DNA of 6,685 nucleotides, taken from assembly GCA_947643685.1 (NCBI GenBank), contig CANRXD010000096.1, forward strand, positions 1 to 6,685, written 5' to 3'. The notes under the pieces were generated by a model that did no database searches, was not told the DNA's origin, and saw only the letters and a list, made by a program, of their open reading frames with translations. A program made the position numbers and the translations under genes. The stretch is from an uncultured Clostridium sp. (GTDB lineage Bacteria > Bacillota > Clostridia > Lachnospirales > Lachnospiraceae). Shown piece by piece: positions 1-6,685 of the stretch (its first letter is position 1; each line of letters starts with the position of its first letter).

Positions 1-1
1 G

Positions 2-394
2 GAACTGCTGCTGGATAAAGGGACAAATTATTTTTCTCTCCGGGATCACAGTGCGTCTGCACCGAAGATGGCACTTCCGACTTCTTTTGACTTTTTTGAC
101 AGCGAAGAAGAGGCGAGAGAATTTTACCTGTGCCTGCGCCGTATCTTTGCGGCAATTCCCAAAAAAGGTGTGGATTTAAATCCATGTATTTTCCCGTGGT
201 ATCGTGTGGAATTATCAAAGTCGGATGTTGCAGTCCGCATGTGTCTCCTGGCATGGATGCTGCAGGATGAGGAATATATGGATGAGGCGGCTAAGATGAT
301 CCCGCTTATTGGCCAGGGGGAAACTTATGGCGCCAGTGGCCGTGCGCTGGCCGCCCGAGTGCTGCTTTACAGGCCAAAGACGCAGACAATATAA
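2..394 (+). CDS. N-terminal part of a DUF5724/DUF4132-family giant protein (partial at left edge, interrupted by frameshift)
   Basis: This frame is open from the first complete codon at base 2 to a TAA at 392-394, so it is the interior of a gene that begins outside the window; the ATG at 68 is preceded by in-frame coding sequence and no ribosome binding site, and is not a real start. The visible 130 residues are acidic and alpha-helical in character (for example FFDSEEEAREFYLCLRRIF, then CLLAWMLQDEEYMDEAAKM), as in the helical-repeat N-terminal regions of DUF4132-type proteins. Up to about base 371 the translation looks natural; the last residues (PKTQTI) look like out-of-frame read-through. 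The rest of the same protein continues in a different frame to 3884, so this is the upstream half of one broken gene and not a separate gene. No function can be assigned to this piece alone. Confidence 0.7.
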   Translation, partial: ELLLDKGTNYFSLRDHSASAPKMALPTSFDFFDSEEEAREFYLCLRRIFAAIPKKGVDLNPCIFPWYRVELSKSDVAVRMCLLAWMLQDEEYMDEAAKMIPLIGQGETYGASGRALAARVLLYRPKTQTI

Positions 395-3300
395 GAAGGG
401 CCGCGCCGGAACACTGTCCTTGTTGAGAAAACAAAATCCGGCTGAACTTCGTGCGTGCATAGGAAGGCTCCTGGAAGAAAAATCAGAAGAATGTCATATG
501 GGCGCGCTGGATCTGGCATTGCAGGTAAAAAAGGAAAAGCCGGAGGAGTTTAAGGAAATCCGTCCGCTGCTTTCAGCGTTAAAGGATCCCACGGGAAAGG
601 AACAGGTACTTTTAGGTGAGCTGGTGGGAAAAAGCAGCGAGGCACAGGATATTTTAAATACACCGGGATATGGGTTTTATGACACGACAAAAGAATGGGT
701 TCTGCCTCAGGTCACAGTAGATTCAACCGGGACAGAGAAGCTGTTTGTGCATGGAGAAAAAGACTGTATTCAACTCCTTAAAAAATTAAACGCGCTTATT
801 GAAGAGAATCAGACACTGGAATATACGACAACCTGGGGAGCGGAGAAAGTTCTCGGAACCGGACTGGAGCGCTGCAGATGGATTACCAATGATCCCGATG
901 CAACGCCCCTGGACGCATATCCGTTCCGCAAGCTGTGGGAGAAGTTTTATGAAACAGAGATAAAAACGCCGGATATGCTTATGGAGCTGTATCTTTACCA
1001 GACCTGCCGGCACAGACGAAAGGATTATGAGAATAATCTTAATGTTTACAGGCTGGTATTTGGAGGCCGGGAACCTTTTAAGGACCTGATGCAGGGGCTG
1101 CGTTACGGTGTTCAGGCCGGTACAGTGATCGATGTTTTGTTTATGGAGTATGTGCCACAGGAGCTTAGAAGCAGATGGGCCCTTGGGGTAACTGCGAAGC
1201 TGGTTTCTGTATTGGATGATTCCAATGACATGTATGAAAGCGAGGAACGCTATTACCGGGGAACGGAAATTGTCCGGAAACGGTCGGCAGAGCTTCCGAT
1301 TTTTGCCAGTATGCTTGCCTGGTTAAAAAATGTTCCTGAGGAAGACTGGAAAAACAGCTTTACTCTGCGGTTTAAAATCAGGGAACGATATTCCAGGGCG
1401 TCCCTGGAGAAAGGTCCGCAAATCCGGGGGGAAGCTCTTGGTTCGGTTTTTGGCCAGGCGGACATTGTTCAGGCCTATGTACGGGGAATCTGGGACAAGG
1501 ACCTGTTTTACAAGGCTATTTTTGATTTTATGGGTATTGGAAGTCTTTTCGGACCAATCAGCACGGTGGAGCAAAAAGGAAATGTCACTTCGAGAAATGC
1601 CAGAGTGGGAGAGCTTAACGCGTTCTTCGGTCCTGGAAAAATCGTGCCGGTGGATGGAAAGTACAGATTTGATGCCGTCGGAGATGAAATGCCGGAGATG
1701 ACTCTGGCCCATATGCTTTATAAGGAGATCATCCCTGTGGTTCTCAAAGTAGAATTAAAGCGCGGGGAGCAGAGCACCCCGTTTTCCAGGCGTATCATGG
1801 ATATCCGCATGATCTATGGAATTGATACGCTGATTCAGATACTAAGTGCTCTGGGGAATGATCCCCTGGATCGGAGCAGTTACTATTATGCTTCGAGAGA
1901 GGAAAGTAAGAAGGCTGTACTTAGCCATCTTTTAAAAGTCTGCCATCCGAAACCAGAGGAAACAGCCGGTGATCTGGGGAAAGCTTTGAAAGGGACGGAT
2001 ATTACAAAAAAGCGGCTGGTGGAAGCGGCCATGTATGCTCCTCAGTGGATTTCCATGGTGGAAGAGTATCTGGAGATGCCGGGATTTAAGAGCGGGTGCT
2101 ATTACTTCATGGCACATACCAGTGAACGGATGGATGAATTTACCACCTCCATGGTGGCGAAATATACGCCGCTGACACCGGAGGAGCTGGCTGGCGGAGC
2201 CTTTGATGTAAATTGGTTTTCTGAGGCTTATGGAAAACTGGGAGAAAAGAATTTTAAGCTGCTTTATGATGCGGCCAAATATTCTTCTTCCGGTACGGCC
2301 CATGCCAGAGCAAGAAAATATGCAGATGCGGCTCTGGGAAAGGTATCTTTGAAGGAACTGAAGGCAGAGATTGATGCGAAGCGGAACAAAGACCTGCTGA
2401 TGAGTATAGGGCTTCTTCCGCTGGATAAAGACAAAAAGAAAAAAGAAGTGCAGCTTCTGGACCGGTATCAGTATATTCAGAAGTATAAAAAAGAGAGCCG
2501 GAATTTCGGCGCTCAGAGACGTGCCAGCGAAGGGCGCGCAGTGGAGCTGGCACTTCAGAATTTAAGTGTCAACGCGGGATTTACAGATGTGACCCGGCTG
2601 ACGCTCCGGATGGAATCAAAGCTTACGGAATCTTTTGGAGACTATTTTGAATGGCAGACACTGGAGGGAGATGTCTCTCTTAAGCTCCTCGTGGATGAAA
2701 CGGGAAAGAGCAGCCTTTTATGTGAAAAAGCGGGAAAGAGCTTAAAATCCATTCCGGCAAAATATAAGAAAAATGAGATGGTTCTCCGGTATCAGGATGC
2801 CAATAAAAAGCTGAAGGAGCAATACAGCCGGACGAAGCAGATGATGGAACAGGCCATGGAGGACAGGACTACCTTTGAAGTCTGGGAGCTTTTAGAGCTG
2901 AAAAATAATCCGGTGGTGCGGCCCATCGTAGAACCGCTGGTTGTGAGAGCGGTAAACGAGGGGACATCGGCCGGTGGCGAGGGCCAGGAGGATGTTTTAG
3001 AGGGAACGGTGCGCGTAGGATTTTTAACAGAATCCGGCCTGATGGACTGGTCTGGTACTCTGACGGAAATCGGGGCAGATGAAAAAGTCTATATTGCCCA
3101 TCCCTATGATCTCTATGAAACAGGATGCTGGCATGAATATCAGAAGGTACTGTTTGACAGAAAGATCCGCCAGCCTTTTAAGCAGATTTTCCGTGAGTTG
3201 TATGTAAAGCTTTCTGAGGAGTTAAATAAAACAGAATCTCTGATGTTCGCCGGAAATCAGATTCAGCCCCAGAAGACGGTGGGAGCCTTAAGAAGCCGTC

Positions 3301-3884
3301 GCTGGGTAGCCGACTATGAAGACGGACTTCAGAAGATTTATTATAAGGAGAACATTGTTGCCAGAATTTATGCCATGGCCGACTGGTTTTCTCCCAGTGA
3401 TGTGGAAGCGCCGACACTGGAATACGTGGTATTCTATGACAGGAAAACCTTTAAGCCAATGAAGGTTACAGAGGTTCCGGATATCATTTACAGCGAAGTC
3501 ATGCGGGATGTGGATCTGGCTGTCAGCGTGGCCCATGCCGGAGGGGTAGATCCGGAGACCAGCCATTCCACTGTCGAAATGCGCCGTGCCATTGTGGAAT
3601 GTAATCTGGAGCTGTTTAAAATCAAAAATGTTGCCCTGGAAGGAAACCATGCTGTTATTGACGGGAAACTGGGACGTTATACGGTCCACCTTGGAAGCGG
3701 CGTGGTGCATCAGATGGGAAACTCCATGCTGTATGTGGTTCCGGTGCATTCCCAGCACCGGGGCAGGATGTTCCTGCCGTTTCTTGATGATGATCCGAAG
3801 ACGGCGGAAATCTTGTCGAAAATTATTCTGTTTGCAGAAGATACAAAAATCAAGGATCCCGGCATTCTATCGCAGATACGGTAA
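309..3884 (+). CDS. DUF5724/DUF4132 domain-containing protein (YehI/MolR-like), main portion downstream of frameshift
   Basis: The open frame of 1191 residues is a large cytosolic protein with no signal peptide or membrane segment. Its true coding part starts at about 405; the translation of 309-404 (with PVAVRWPPECCF) looks like non-coding frame, and the TTG at 309 is only the first possible initiator. ATG 498 is another candidate restart, but no convincing ribosome site precedes either. Family signatures as I recall them, in order: FGAQRRASEGRAVELALQNL near residues 733-752; the DUF4132 core from about 840 to 1000, with TKQMMEQAM, NNPVVRPIVEPLVVRA, IAHPYDL (about 929) and QPFKQIFRELY (about 955); and a C-terminal DUF7737-like block with SEVMRDVDL (1062), YTVHLGSG (1124) and ILSKIILFAEDTKIKDPGILSQI ending at the stop. 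Biochemical function is unknown. Escherichia coli YehI, a relative, lies beside MoxR ATPase, VWA and SWIM-finger genes, so a role in an ATPase-linked complex is possible (inference). The N-terminal WGR domain of some relatives is not visible here. The gene converges on the kinase gene and ends 32 bases from its stop. Confidence 0.8.
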   Translation: MARGKLMAPVAVRWPPECCFTGQRRRQYKKGRAGTLSLLRKQNPAELRACIGRLLEEKSEECHMGALDLALQVKKEKPEEFKEIRPLLSALKDPTGKEQVLLGELVGKSSEAQDILNTPGYGFYDTTKEWVLPQVTVDSTGTEKLFVHGEKDCIQLLKKLNALIEENQTLEYTTTWGAEKVLGTGLERCRWITNDPDATPLDAYPFRKLWEKFYETEIKTPDMLMELYLYQTCRHRRKDYENNLNVYRLVFGGREPFKDLMQGLRYGVQAGTVIDVLFMEYVPQELRSRWALGVTAKLVSVLDDSNDMYESEERYYRGTEIVRKRSAELPIFASMLAWLKNVPEEDWKNSFTLRFKIRERYSRASLEKGPQIRGEALGSVFGQADIVQAYVRGIWDKDLFYKAIFDFMGIGSLFGPISTVEQKGNVTSRNARVGELNAFFGPGKIVPVDGKYRFDAVGDEMPEMTLAHMLYKEIIPVVLKVELKRGEQSTPFSRRIMDIRMIYGIDTLIQILSALGNDPLDRSSYYYASREESKKAVLSHLLKVCHPKPEETAGDLGKALKGTDITKKRLVEAAMYAPQWISMVEEYLEMPGFKSGCYYFMAHTSERMDEFTTSMVAKYTPLTPEELAGGAFDVNWFSEAYGKLGEKNFKLLYDAAKYSSSGTAHARARKYADAALGKVSLKELKAEIDAKRNKDLLMSIGLLPLDKDKKKKEVQLLDRYQYIQKYKKESRNFGAQRRASEGRAVELALQNLSVNAGFTDVTRLTLRMESKLTESFGDYFEWQTLEGDVSLKLLVDETGKSSLLCEKAGKSLKSIPAKYKKNEMVLRYQDANKKLKEQYSRTKQMMEQAMEDRTTFEVWELLELKNNPVVRPIVEPLVVRAVNEGTSAGGEGQEDVLEGTVRVGFLTESGLMDWSGTLTEIGADEKVYIAHPYDLYETGCWHEYQKVLFDRKIRQPFKQIFRELYVKLSEELNKTESLMFAGNQIQPQKTVGALRSRRWVADYEDGLQKIYYKENIVARIYAMADWFSPSDVEAPTLEYVVFYDRKTFKPMKVTEVPDIIYSEVMRDVDLAVSVAHAGGVDPETSHSTVEMRRAIVECNLELFKIKNVALEGNHAVIDGKLGRYTVHLGSGVVHQMGNSMLYVVPVHSQHRGRMFLPFLDDDPKTAEILSKIILFAEDTKIKDPGILSQIR
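362..420 (+). other. Frameshift zone inside the DUF4132-family gene
   Basis: Three frames each carry part of the apparent protein. Up to about 371 the frame of base 2 reads ARVLLYR. From 373 to about 402 another frame reads AKDADNIRRAA. From 405 the third frame reads AGTLSLLRKQNPAELRAC and stays open to 3884. Adding one base near 372 (for example GG restored to GGG) and one near 404 joins these into a smooth helical sequence, so two single-base deletions explain everything. A single one-base insertion, joining the first and third frames directly, is also possible but leaves a less natural junction (RPKTQ to YKKGRA). No slippery heptamer is seen, so a sequencing error or a recent inactivating mutation is more likely than programmed frameshifting. 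Confidence 0.65.
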
Positions 3885-3918
3885 AAATCAGGAGGAATCT
3901 CAGAAAGAGATTCCTCCT
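3883..3918. terminator. Bidirectional intrinsic terminator between convergent genes
   Basis: A perfect 12-bp inverted repeat lies at 3890-3901 (AGGAGGAATCTC) and 3907-3918, with a 5-base loop. On the minus strand it is followed after two bases by TTTTT (complement of 3883-3887), a standard intrinsic terminator for the kinase gene. On the plus strand the stem is followed by a weaker T-rich stretch (TGTTTTA, 3924-3930), so it may also end the DUF4132-family transcript. The stem overlaps the kinase stop codon (complement of 3917-3919), and the minus-strand U-tract overlaps the plus-strand stop codon at 3882-3884. Confidence 0.85.
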
Positions 3919-6502
3919 ATTGGTGTTTTAAGCGGCTCATAACCTGAAACATTTTATGGATATCTACCGGTTTTGCCAGATGTGCATTCATACCGGCATC
4001 CTTTGCTAGGGCAATATCTTCGTCAAACGCATTGGCAGACAGAGCGATGATGGGCACGGTTTTTGCATCTGCCCGGTCCAGGCCGCGAATTACCCGCGAT
4101 GCCTCATATCCGCTCATGACCGGCATCATCAAATCCATAAGTACACAGTCAAAGACTCCCGGCTCAGATGCCGTGAATGTATCTACGGCAACCTTTCCAT
4201 CGTTGGCGGTCACGACCTTTGCGCCTGCATCCCTTAGAATAAACTCCACAATTTCGCAGTTGATTTCATTGTCCTCCACCAAAAGGACACACATACCGGC
4301 AATATTGTCTGGTATATTGCGGTCATCCCCTGAGGATTGCCCGCTTTGTTCTTCATCGACACGAACAGACAGAGCGATCCGGACCACACTTCCCTTGCCG
4401 ACCTGGCTGTCAACCTCGACGGAACCGTTCATCTGTTCCACCAGCTTCTTTACGATGGACATGCCGAGCCCAACGCCGCTGTAATGGGTCCTTGCGCCCT
4501 GGTGCTCCTGAGCGAAGGGTTCAAAAATATGCTCTTTAAAATCCTCTCCGATGCCGATTCCCGTGTCACTGATTACGAATAAAAAGCTTGCTGTTTTGTC
4601 CTGGAAGCCAGTTTCCTCCGCCTTGATGGATACAGAACCGTTGGGGCGGTTATACTTGATGGCGTTGTCAATGACGTTCATCAGGATCTGTCTCAGATGC
4701 AGCGGATTTCCGATAACCTTGCTGTGCAGCAGGCCGGAGTCCTCCACCTCCAGACGGATTCCATTTTCCTCAGCCTGGGCGTACAGGATGGTAATACAGT
4801 CCGCCAGGGCATCATGAAGGTCAAAAGGTTCTTCTGTTTCTGCCAGCCTTCCACTCTCCAGTTTGCTGACCTGAAGCACATCGTTCACCAGGGACAGCAG
4901 ATGCTCTGTTGACACACGGATTTTTCGCCGGCATTCACTCTGACGTTCCGGGTCATCCTGACATTTTTCCAGAATGGACAACATCCCAAGGATACTGTTG
5001 ATCGGCGTACGCAGGTCGTGGGACATACGAGAGAGAAATTCGCTTTTTGTGGAGTTCGCCTGTCTTACCCGTTCCAAAAGCTCCATAATGGACTGTTCCT
5101 GTTTTTTCCTTGTCACCATGGTCTCCGTGATGTCCTGGTGGTATCCGTTCAGACAGGCTCCCGGCTTCTTAAAGGTTTTGTCCGGTACGCCGCCGCAGCG
5201 GACATAGATTTTCCCAAGCTGGGGATGGTTCCATGGGTAGATTACCTCAGAACGTCCGGTTCCCAGCATTTCCTGCACAGCTTCCTGCACCATCTCCGAG
5301 TAGTCAGGCTCAACACGCTCAAACCAGTGGCGGTAGCATTCCTCCGGTGTAATCTTATCAGATACGCCCAGAAGAATCCGCATGGTCCGGTCGGCGTACA
5401 TTCTCGGCTGACAGCCTTCCTCCAGCTCGATTGTCCAGATACCTGTTCTGGCGCCTTCCAGGATGTCTTCCAGGCTCCGTCTTGCTTCCAGTCTGTATTT
5501 TTCTTCCTGCTTCACCACGGCATTGACATCCCGCAGAGCAAAAATGACACAGTTCTCCTTTGCCGTTCTCTCTGTGGCGGAAAAATGGATCTCCAGATGC
5601 TTCAGCCCGGAAGCGCCGTTGTTTACCTGATGCCGGACGGAAAATTTCTTCTTAATCTGGAGCTGCCTCAGTACATAATCTTTTTGGGTCATGGTACGCA
5701 GACGTTCCTGATCCTCAGAGACCACATAGCAGGAAATATACCGCTCCATGGCAGCCTCATAGCCGTTCTCAAAATAGGCGGCCCAATCCATACCCATTTG
5801 CTCGCTGTTCCGATACAGCTCACATTCACCGGTGTCAAAATTTACCTGATAGATGCTCAGATAATCAACACTGAGAGCATGGAGAATATTGTAGCTCCGC
5901 TTTTGCAGCTCGCGGACCAGATTACGCCGCTTCAGGGAGGATACGATAAAGTATGCTGCGGTCTGAAGCATGTTAGAGGCATATTCCAGTAACTTCACAG
6001 GGGGATTGTCCACTCCGTAAAAGCCGATGATCCTCTTGCCGTCATAAAGGGGAACCACCACGAGGGAACGTATGCCCTGCCGCCTCAGAGTCTCATACTG
6101 AAGGGGATCGGTTTCCTGAATGTCTTCCAGGCGTTCAATGACAATATGTCTGCCGACGCTGAACTTCCGGTACCAGCTTGCACATACCTCAGGAGGAACA
6201 TTCTGAAGGTTCTCCTTTTCGGGTTTCACGCCATCGGCGGTCCACTCATAGGTGTTGTCGTCACAGCCGGAACTGTTTTGTTCAAATATATAAGTCCGTT
6301 CCCCGTTCAGTGCTTTTCCCAGGTGCTCTAACAGAACCTGCAGCGAATCATCCGGGAGTTCCTCCAGCAGGGCGGCGCGCAGGCCCTCGTTGATAACTGC
6401 CTCCAGATTCTGAACATTCTGCATGCCGTTTTGCTGTTCATGAGTTTTGATATCCGAAGGCCCTTGCCCGCCCTGTTTTAAAATCTCCCCTGAATAATCC
6501 AT
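3917..6502 (-). CDS. Cytosolic hybrid sensor histidine kinase/response regulator (GAF-PAS-PAS-HisKA-HATPase-REC)
   Basis: An 861-residue hybrid kinase that should autophosphorylate on histidine and pass the phosphate to its own receiver domain. A GAF domain spans about 30-190 (RSLVVVPLYDGKRIIGFYGVDNP at 145-167), a diverged PAS-like region about 200-335, and a PAS domain with a PAC-like end about 340-465 (GYHQDIT). A short coiled linker leads to HisKA with SRMSHDLRTPIN, where H495 is the phosphoacceptor and HDxxT (T499) is compatible with phosphatase activity. The ATPase domain has the N box (N609, N613), DTGIGI (646-651), EPF (661-663) and GVGLGMSIV (676-684). A polar linker (715-733) precedes the receiver: acidic pair E743/D744, phosphoacceptor D790, S822 and K844. 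All catalytic residues are present. No membrane segment or signal peptide is visible, so the signal is probably intracellular. There is no HPt or DNA-binding domain, so onward phosphorelay or a protein partner must lie elsewhere. The start at 6502 is chosen for the AGGGGG seven bases upstream. No ligand can be named; the GAF has no obvious chromophore cysteine. Confidence 0.95.
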   Translation of the reverse strand: MDYSGEILKQGGQGPSDIKTHEQQNGMQNVQNLEAVINEGLRAALLEELPDDSLQVLLEHLGKALNGERTYIFEQNSSGCDDNTYEWTADGVKPEKENLQNVPPEVCASWYRKFSVGRHIVIERLEDIQETDPLQYETLRRQGIRSLVVVPLYDGKRIIGFYGVDNPPVKLLEYASNMLQTAAYFIVSSLKRRNLVRELQKRSYNILHALSVDYLSIYQVNFDTGECELYRNSEQMGMDWAAYFENGYEAAMERYISCYVVSEDQERLRTMTQKDYVLRQLQIKKKFSVRHQVNNGASGLKHLEIHFSATERTAKENCVIFALRDVNAVVKQEEKYRLEARRSLEDILEGARTGIWTIELEEGCQPRMYADRTMRILLGVSDKITPEECYRHWFERVEPDYSEMVQEAVQEMLGTGRSEVIYPWNHPQLGKIYVRCGGVPDKTFKKPGACLNGYHQDITETMVTRKKQEQSIMELLERVRQANSTKSEFLSRMSHDLRTPINSILGMLSILEKCQDDPERQSECRRKIRVSTEHLLSLVNDVLQVSKLESGRLAETEEPFDLHDALADCITILYAQAEENGIRLEVEDSGLLHSKVIGNPLHLRQILMNVIDNAIKYNRPNGSVSIKAEETGFQDKTASFLFVISDTGIGIGEDFKEHIFEPFAQEHQGARTHYSGVGLGMSIVKKLVEQMNGSVEVDSQVGKGSVVRIALSVRVDEEQSGQSSGDDRNIPDNIAGMCVLLVEDNEINCEIVEFILRDAGAKVVTANDGKVAVDTFTASEPGVFDCVLMDLMMPVMSGYEASRVIRGLDRADAKTVPIIALSANAFDEDIALAKDAGMNAHLAKPVDIHKMFQVMSRLKHQ

Positions 6503-6509
6503 ATGCCAA

Positions 6510-6515
6510 CCCCCT
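6510..6515 (-). promoter_or_regulatory. Ribosome binding site of the hybrid kinase gene
   Basis: On the minus strand AGGGGG is followed by seven bases and then ATG (complement of 6500-6502). This close match to the Shine-Dalgarno consensus at good spacing fixes the kinase start; the next in-frame ATG (M27) has no comparable site. Confidence 0.75.
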
Positions 6516-6584
6516 ACATTGGTCGTTCTCCGGTCATACTTTGTTTCTGTCTGTTTTATAAATCATACAATAAAAATCGGTGTC

Positions 6585-6614
6585 ATAATAACATGTACTT
6601 CCCAGTCATGTCAA
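6585..6614 (-). promoter_or_regulatory. Sigma-A promoter of the hybrid kinase gene
   Basis: On the minus strand a perfect -35 TTGACA (complement of 6609-6614) is followed by an 18-base spacer and TATTAT (complement of 6585-6590), five of six matches to the -10 consensus, with a TGT just upstream giving an extended -10. Transcription would start near 6578, leaving a leader of about 75 bases before the ATG. The leader shows no strong hairpin or recognisable riboswitch. A second, weaker pair nearer the gene (ATGACA at 6581-6586 and TATAAA at 6555-6560) has a 20-base spacer and is less likely. Confidence 0.6.
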
Positions 6615-6621
6615 TCATGTA
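6591..6621. repeat. Three ACATG(A/T) boxes over the kinase promoter, possible operator
   Basis: CATGT occurs on the plus strand at 6592-6596, 6607-6611 and 6616-6620. The last two sit in the longer direct repeat TCATGT (6606-6611 and 6615-6620), and the first is within the palindrome ACATGT (6591-6596). They lie in the spacer and around the -35 of the kinase promoter, where a regulator could compete with RNA polymerase. The boxes are short and partly forced by the -35 sequence, so regulatory function is inference. Confidence 0.3.
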
Positions 6622-6650
6622 TGGAAAAAAACGCATAGTAACCAATTAGC

Positions 6651-6656
6651 AGGAGG
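6651..6656 (+). promoter_or_regulatory. Shine-Dalgarno sequence of a possible divergent gene
   Basis: A perfect AGGAGG lies ten bases before the ATG at 6667, slightly long but acceptable spacing for Firmicutes. No clear -35/-10 pair for the plus strand was found between the kinase promoter and this site. Confidence 0.4.
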
Positions 6657-6666
6657 CTCTAAGGAA

Positions 6667-6685
6667 ATGCTGATTAAATCAGCAT
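6667..6685 (+). CDS. Possible start of a divergent gene, truncated by the window edge
   Basis: ATG followed by codons reading MLIKSA runs into the right edge. The only support is the AGGAGG ten bases upstream and the lack of any other use for this stretch. Six residues do not allow a family assignment. The same 19 bases form a perfect inverted repeat, so the site could instead be a hairpin or operator with no gene. Confidence 0.3.
6667..6685. repeat. Perfect 9-bp inverted repeat with one-base centre at right edge
   Basis: ATGCTGATT (6667-6675) is followed by a single A and then AATCAGCAT (6677-6685), its exact reverse complement. The one-base centre favours a protein-binding palindrome over a stable RNA hairpin. 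It may extend past the edge: base 6666 is A, so a T at 6686 would lengthen it. Confidence 0.5.

Noticed and set aside
68..394. A separate small gene starting at ATG 68
   Set aside because: The frame is open upstream to the window edge with coding-like sequence, there is no ribosome site before the ATG, and the protein continues after the frameshift.
340..405. Programmed ribosomal frameshift joining the two parts of the DUF4132-family gene
   Set aside because: No slippery heptamer, internal Shine-Dalgarno or downstream stem was seen in the overlap, and the family is not known to use recoding.
1630..1675. GPGKIVPVDGK as a nucleotide-binding P-loop
   Set aside because: Spacing does not fit GxxxxGK[ST], and no Walker B motif follows.
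1323..1712. Overlapping open frames on both strands inside the DUF4132-family gene
   Set aside because: They are shadows of the conserved frame, with unnatural composition and no start signals.
2700..2742. Direct repeat CGGGAAAGAGC occurring twice
   Set aside because: It encodes two similar GKS peptides within the conserved frame; two short copies are not evidence of a repeat element.
5018..5992. Open frame of 324 codons on the plus strand, antisense to the kinase gene
   Set aside because: It lies wholly inside the kinase gene, whose domains are unmistakable. Its translation is rich in Cys, His and Leu with no domain character, and no ribosome site precedes it.

Overview
The window most likely comes from a gut-type Clostridia genome, probably Lachnospiraceae. 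Base composition is balanced, Shine-Dalgarno sites are purine-rich (AGGGGG, AGGAGG), and the hybrid histidine kinase has the soluble GAF/PAS style common in that family. This assignment rests on protein style and codon use only; no rRNA, tRNA or other marker gene is present.

Layout: bases 2-3884 on the plus strand hold most of one very large gene of the DUF5724/DUF4132 family (relatives of Escherichia coli YehI/MolR). It enters from beyond the left edge and ends at 3884. Its reading frame is broken at about 371-405: an N-terminal piece runs in one frame to a stop at 394, and the long remainder is open in another frame. The simplest reading that keeps a natural-looking protein is two single-base losses about 30 bases apart, but one single-base insertion is not excluded.

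Bases 3917-6502 on the minus strand hold an 861-residue cytosolic hybrid sensor histidine kinase: GAF, PAS-like region, PAS, HisKA with H495, HATPase and a C-terminal receiver with D790. The two large genes converge, with only 32 bases between their stop codons. A perfect 12-bp hairpin there overlaps the kinase stop codon and is followed by a U-tract on the kinase strand, so it probably ends both transcripts.

Upstream of the kinase (6503-6666) there is a good sigma-A promoter on the minus strand, TTGACA-N18-TATTAT with an extended TG element. Three ACATG(A/T) boxes overlie it and may be an operator. At the right edge an AGGAGG and an ATG (6667) suggest the start of a divergent gene; its first 19 bases also form a perfect 9-bp inverted repeat.

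The two main genes are not co-transcribed, and nothing in the sequence shows that they work together. The most notable points are the broken DUF4132-family gene, whose relatives often sit with MoxR ATPase, VWA and SWIM-finger genes that would lie left of this window, and the organised control region of the orphan hybrid kinase. No CRISPR array, insertion sequence or RNA gene was seen.
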